Source: Nemertoderma westbladi (lineage: Eukaryota > Xenacoelomorpha > Nemertodermatida > Nemertodermatidae). From it: DNA of 23,653 nt. The DNA is taken from contig JAUCBJ010005523.1 of NCBI GenBank assembly GCA_032718475.1, positions 1-23,653 of the forward strand. The letters run 5' to 3'. Below, piece by piece: positions 18,515 through 23,653 of the stretch. How positions within the stretch are numbered: position 1 is the first letter of the stretch; every line of letters starts with the position of its first letter. The position numbers and the translations under genes were made by a program. The notes under the pieces are model-generated. The model did no database searches, had not been told where the DNA came from, and was given only the letters and a program-made list of their open reading frames with translations.

Positions 18515-21500
18515 CCCGTGGGATACACGCACTCGTGCACCCAGTGGGATACACGCACTCGTGCACCCCGTGCCCGTGGGATACACGCACTCGTGCACCC
18601 CGTGGGATACACGCACTCGTGCACCCCGTGGGATACACGCACTCGTGCACCCCGTGGGATACACGCACTCGTGCACTCCATGGGATACACTGACTCGTGC
18701 ACTCCATGGGATACACTGACTCGTGCACCCCGTGGGATACAAGCACTCATCCACCCCGTGGGATACACGCACACGTGCACCCCGTGGGATACACCACTCG
18801 TGCACCCCGTTGGATACACGCACTCCGGCACCCCTTAGGATACACGCATTCGTTCACCCCGTGGGATACACGCACTCGTGCACCCCGTGGGATACATGCA
18901 CTCGTGCACCCCGTGGGATACACGCACTCGTGCACCCCGTGGGATACAGGCACTCGTGCACCCCGTGGGATACACGCACTCGTGCACCCCGTGGGATTCA
19001 CGCACTCGTGCACCCCGTGGGATATACGCACTCGTGCACCCCGTGGGATACACGCACTCGTGCACCCCGTGGGATAGACGCACTCGTGCACCCCGTGGGA
19101 TACACGCACTCGTGCACCCCGTGGGATACACGCACTCGTGCAACCCGTGGGATACACGCACTCGTGCACCCCGTTGGATACACGCACTCGTGCACCCGTG
19201 GGATACACGCACTCGTGCACCCGTGGGATACACGCACTCGTGCACCCGTGGGAAACATGCACTCGTGCACTCCGTGAGATACACGCACTCGTGCACCCAT
19301 GGGATACACGCACTCGTGCACCCCGTGGGATACACTCACTCGTGCACCCCGTGGGATACACGCACTCGTGCAACCAGTGAGATACACGCACTCGTGCACC
19401 GCGTGGGATACACGCACTCGTGCACCCCGTGGGAGACACCACTCGTGCACCCCGCGTAATACACGCACACGTGCACCACGCACTCGTGCACCCCTTGGGA
19501 CACACCACTCGTGCACCCCGTGGGATACACGCACTCGTGCACACCCCGTGGGATACACGCACTCGTGTACACCCCGTGGGTAACACCACTCGTGCACCCC
19601 GTGGGATACACCACTCGTGCACCCCGTGGGATACACCACTCGTACACCCCGTGGGATACTCGCACTCGTGCACCCCGTGGGATACACGCACTCGTGCACC
19701 GCGTGGGATATACCACTCGTGCACCCCGTGGGATACACGCACTCTTGCACCCCGTGGGATACTCGCACTCGCGCACCCCGTGGGATACACGCACTCGTGC
19801 ACCCCGTGGGATACACGCACTCTTGCACCCCGTGGGATGCACGCACTCGTGCAACCCGTGGGATACACACACTCGTGCACACAGTGGGATACACGCACTC
19901 GTGCAACCCGTGGGATACACACACTCGTGCACACAGTGGGATACTCGCACTCGTGCACCCCGTGGGATACACGCACTCGTGCACCCCGTGGGATACACGC
20001 ACTCGTGCACCCCGTGGGATACACCACTCGTACACCCCGTGGGATACTCGCACTCGTGCACCCCGTGGGATACACGCACTCGTGCACCGCGTGGGATATA
20101 CCACTCGTGCACCCCGTGGGATACACGCACTCTTGCACCCCGTGGGATACTCGCACTCGCGCACCCCGTGGGATACACGCACTCGTGCACCCCGTGGGAT
20201 ACACGCACTCTTGCACCCCGTGGGATGCACGCACTCGTGCAACCCGTGGGATACACACACTCGTGCACACAGTGGGATACTCGCACTCGTGCAACCCGTG
20301 GGATACACGCACTCGTGCACCCAGTGGGATACACGCACTCGTGCACCCCGTGCCCGTGGGATACACGCACTCTTGCACCCCGTGGGATACTCGCACTCGC
20401 GCACCCCGTGGGATACACGCACTCGTGCACCCCGTGGGATACACGCACTCTTGCACCCCGTGGGATGCACGCACTCGTGCAACCCGTGGGATACACACAC
20501 TCGTGCACCCAGTGGGATACACGCACTTGTGGAACCCGTGGGATACACGCACTCGTGCACCCAGTGGGATACACGCACTCGTGCACCCCGTGGGATACAC
20601 GCACTCGTGCACCCCGTGGGATACACGCACTCGTGCACCCCGTGGGATACACGCACTCGTGCACTCCATGGGATACACTGACTCGTGCACTCCATGGGAT
20701 ACACTGACTCGTGCACCCCGTGGGATACAAGCACTCATCCACCCCGTGGGATACACGCACACGTGCACCCCGTGGGATACACCACTCGTGCACCCCGTTG
20801 GATACACGCACTCGGGCACCCCTTAGGATACACGCATTCGTGCACCCCGTGGGATACACGCACTCGTGCACCCCGTGGGATACATGCACTCGTGCACCCC
20901 GTGGGATACACGCACTCGTGCACCCCGTGGGATACAGGCACTCGTGCACCCGGTGGGATACACGCACTCGTGCACCCCGTGGGATACACGCACTCGTGCA
21001 CCCCGTGGGATTCACGCACTCGTGCACCCCGTGGGATTTACGCACTCGTGCACCCCGTGGGATACACGCACTCGTGCACCCCGTGGGATACACGCACTCG
21101 TGCACCCCGTGGGATACACGCACTCGTGCACCCCGTGGGATACACGCACTCGTGCACCCCGTGGGATACACGCACTCGTGCAACCCGTGGGATACACGCA
21201 CTCGTGCACCCCGTTGGATACACGCACTCGTGCACCCGTGGGATACACGCACTCGTGCACCCGTGGGATACACGCACTCGTGCACCCGTGGGAAACATGC
21301 ACTCGTGCACTCCGTGAGATACACGCACTCGTGCACCCATGGGATACACGCACTCGTGCACCCCGTGGGATACACTCACTCGTGCACCCCGTGGGATACA
21401 CGCACTCGTGCAACCAGTGAGATACACGCACTCGTGCACCGCGTGGGATACACGCACTCGTGCACCCCGTGGGAGACACCACTCGTGCACCCCGCGTAAT

Positions 21501-21651
21501 ACACGCACACGTGCACCACGCACTCGTGCACCCCTTGGGACACACCACTCGTGCACCCCGTGGGATACACGCACTCGTGCACACCCCGTGGGATACACGC
21601 ACTCGTGTACACCCCGTGGGTAACACCACTCGTGCACCCCGTGGGATACAC
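18515..21651. repeat. 3,137-bp segment, copy 2
   Basis: This is the second copy of 14334-17470. The match ends on the left at a mismatch (GAACCCGTGG versus CACCCCGTGG) and on the right where TACACG in copy 1 meets TACACC in copy 2. Confidence 0.85.
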
Positions 21652-23653
21652 CACTCGTGCACCCCGTGGGATACACGCACTCGTGCACCCCGTGGGATAC
21701 ACCACTCGTGCACCCCGTGGGATACACGCACTCGTGCACCCCGTGGGATACACGCACTCGTGCACCCCGTGGGATACACCACTCGTGCACCCCGTGGGAT
21801 ACACGCACTCGTGCACCCCGTGGGATACACGCACTCGTGCACCCCGTGGGATACACGCACTCGTGCACCCCGTGGGATACACGCACTCGTGCACCCCGTG
21901 GGATGCACGCACTCGTGCACCCCGTGGGATACACCACTCGTGCACCCCGTGGGATACTCGCACTCGTGCACCCCGTGGGATACACGCACTCGTGCACCCC
22001 GTGGGATACACGCACTCGTGCACCCCGTGGGATACACGCACTCGTGCACCCCGTGGGATACACGCACTCGTGCACTCCATGGGATACACTGACTCGTGCA
22101 CCCCGTGGGATACAAGCACTCATCCACCCCGTGGGATACACGCACACGTGCACCCCGTGGGATACACCACTCGTGCACCCCGTTGGATACACGCACTCGG
22201 GCACCCCTTAGGATACACGCATTCGTGCACCCCGTGGGATACACGCACTCGTGCACCCCGTGGGATACATGCACTCGTGCACCCCGTGGGATACACGCAC
22301 TCGTGCACCCCGTGGGATACAGGCACTCGTGCACCCCGTGGGATACACGCACTCGTGCACCCCGTGGGATTCACGCACTCGTGCACCCCGTGGGATATAC
22401 GCACTCGTGCACCCCGTGGGATACACGCACTCGTGCACCCCGTGGGATACACGCACTCGTGCACCCCGTGGGATACACGCACTCGTGCACCCCGTGGGAT
22501 ACACGCACTCGTGCACCCCGTGGGATACACGCACTCGTGCACCCCGTGGGATACACGCACTCGTGCACCCCGTGGGATACACGCACTCGTGCACCCCGTG
22601 GGATACACGCACTCGTGCACCCGTGGGATACACTGCACTCGTGCACTCCGTGGGATACACGCACTCGTGCACCCCGTGGGATACACGCACTCGTGCACCC
22701 CGTGGGATACACGCACTCGTGCACCCCGTGGGATACACGCACTCGTGCACCCCGTGCCCGTGGGATACACGCACTCGTGCACCCCGTGGGATACACGCAC
22801 TCGTGCACCCCGTGGGATACACGCACTCGTGCACCCCGTGGGATACACGCACTCGTGCACCCATGGGATACACGACTCGTGCACCCCTGGGATACACGAC
22901 TCGTGCACCCCGTGGGATACACGCACTCGTGCCACCCCGTGGGATACACGCACTCGTGCACCCCGTGGGATACACCACTCGTGCACCCCGTGGGATACAC
23001 GCACTCGTGCACCCCGTGGGATACACGCACTCGTGCACCCCGTGGGATACACGCACTCGTGCACCCCGTGGGATACACGCACTCGTGCACCCCGTGGGAT
23101 ACACGCACTCGTGCACCCCGTGGGATACACGCACTCGTGCACCCCGTGGGATACACGCACTCGTGCACCCCGTGGGATTCACGCACTCGTGCACCCCGTG
23201 GGATATACGCACTCGTGCACCCCGTGGGATACACGCACTCGTGCACCCCGTGGGATACACGCACTCGTGCACCCCGTGGGATACACGCACTCGTGCACCC
23301 CGTGGGATACACGCACTCGTGCAACCCGTGGGATACACGCACTCGTGCACCCCGTGGGATACACGCACTCGTGCACCCGTGGGATACACGCACTCGTGCA
23401 CCCGTGGGATACACGCACTCGTGCACCCGTGGGAAACATGCACTCGTGCACTCCGTGAGATACACGCACTCGTGCACCCATGGGATACACGCACTCGTGC
23501 ACCCCGTGGGATACACTCACTCGTGCACCCCGTGGGATACACGCACTCGTGCAACCAGTGAGATACACGCACTCGTGCACCGCGTGGGATACACGCACTC
23601 GTGCACCCCGTGGGAGACACCACTCGTGCACCCCGCGTAATACACGCACACGT

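Larger units (their letters stand above)
11169..22205. repeat. Two block subtypes, A and B
   Basis: A second marker, TACAAGCACTCATCC, occurs at 11169, 13215, 14557, 16545, 18161, 18738, 20726 and 22111. About 85 bp after it, blocks carry either CTCCGGCAC (A: 11254, 14642, 18823) or CTCGGGCAC (B: 13300, 16630, 18246, 20811, 22196). Shortly afterwards A has CATTCGTTCACC and B has CATTCGTGCACC. The order is A B A B B A B B. Confidence 0.85.
10466..23643. repeat. Higher-order blocks marked by CGCGTAATAC
   Basis: The rare variant CGCGTAATAC, followed by ACGTGCACC and the shortened unit, occurs nine times: 10466, 11936, 13982, 15272, 17312, 17536, 19453, 21493 and 23634. Spacings are 1470, 2046, 1290, 2040, 224, 1917, 2040 and 2141 bp. 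The array is therefore built from long multi-unit blocks that were copied as wholes, with some shortened or duplicated. Confidence 0.88.
9834..23653. repeat. 26-bp satellite array, about 530 units, open at the right
   Basis: The unit contains GTGCACCCCGTGGGATACAC plus six more bases; 11521-11546 is a typical copy. It has 17 G/C of 26 and three CpGs, against AT-rich flanks. Length variants recur: 25-bp units lacking the G of CACGCACTC (reading TACACCACTCG), 25-bp units lacking one C (GCACCCGTGGG), 32-bp units (CCCCGTGCCCGTGGG) and a shortened unit ending in CACCACGCACTC. The canonical unit has no stop codon in any of six frames, so very long spurious reading frames appear on both strands. The array starts abruptly after AT-rich DNA and runs off the window end. 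Confidence 0.97.

Noticed and set aside
9805-23653. Dozens of long open frames on both strands, up to 690 codons, in the satellite
   Set aside because: The 26-bp unit has no stop codon in any frame, all six frames are open at once, and the translations are pure repeat. No codon signal, splice signal or domain supports a protein.
9834-23653. CRISPR-like array (regular short repeats)
   Set aside because: Units are head to tail with no unique spacers, in a eukaryotic context with LINEs. It is a satellite.
9834-23653. Telomeric repeat array
   Set aside because: The unit is 26 bp, GC-rich, with no TTAGG or TTAGGG-like core, and has higher-order structure. It fits satellite DNA better.
9834-23653. 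G-quadruplex potential of the G-rich minus strand
   Set aside because: Each unit has only one run of four G on that strand, with the next run 22 bases away, too far for a standard quadruplex motif.

Overview
The window reads as a repeat-dominated piece of a metazoan, probably invertebrate, nuclear genome. The evidence is AT-rich non-coding DNA, remains of two non-LTR retrotransposons, TIR-bearing elements, micro- and minisatellites, and a very long satellite array. The species cannot be told from the sequence. I find no intact host gene, no rRNA or tRNA, no CRISPR array and no bacterial-type operon. Almost every long reading frame here is a by-product of stop-free tandem repeats.

Layout. Positions 1-365 hold a (TAG)6 microsatellite and a 22-bp minisatellite whose unit is a near-perfect palindrome. 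Positions 366-3580 are AT-rich and non-coding, broken by a GC- and CpG-rich patch at about 2131-2410. Positions 3581-4097 form a foldback/MITE-like element with 65-bp inverted arms (63/65 identical) and an ACG microsatellite against its right arm. It is followed by a decayed plus-strand reverse-transcriptase relic (about 4137-4755). Positions 4756-5725 are non-coding with a hairpin, two perfect palindromes and one possible small minus-strand exon.

Positions 5726-9120 look like a non-autonomous TIR element (34-bp ends, 31/34 identical). It carries an 18-unit, 51-bp minisatellite apparently grown from its own terminal motif. A 5'-truncated CR1/L2/jockey-group retrotransposon (6113-7834, minus strand) has inserted into that minisatellite. 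The alternating variant pattern of the repeat continues in register across the insertion, so the order of events can be read. A 104-bp inverted unit (9123-9226) abuts the right end head to head. Positions 9227-9833 are AT-rich, with a hairpin and a speculative last exon followed by AATAAA.

From about 9834 to the window end (13.8 kb or more) runs a 26-bp, about 65% GC, CpG-dense satellite of roughly 530 units. Diagnostic variants show a higher-order structure of about 1.3-2.1 kb blocks in two subtypes (A and B). It includes a 3,137-bp segment repeated at an offset of 4,181 bp with no difference noticed, and a local 224-bp duplication. No genes act together here. The interest lies in repeat evolution: nested insertion, minisatellite birth from transposon ends, and ongoing satellite amplification.
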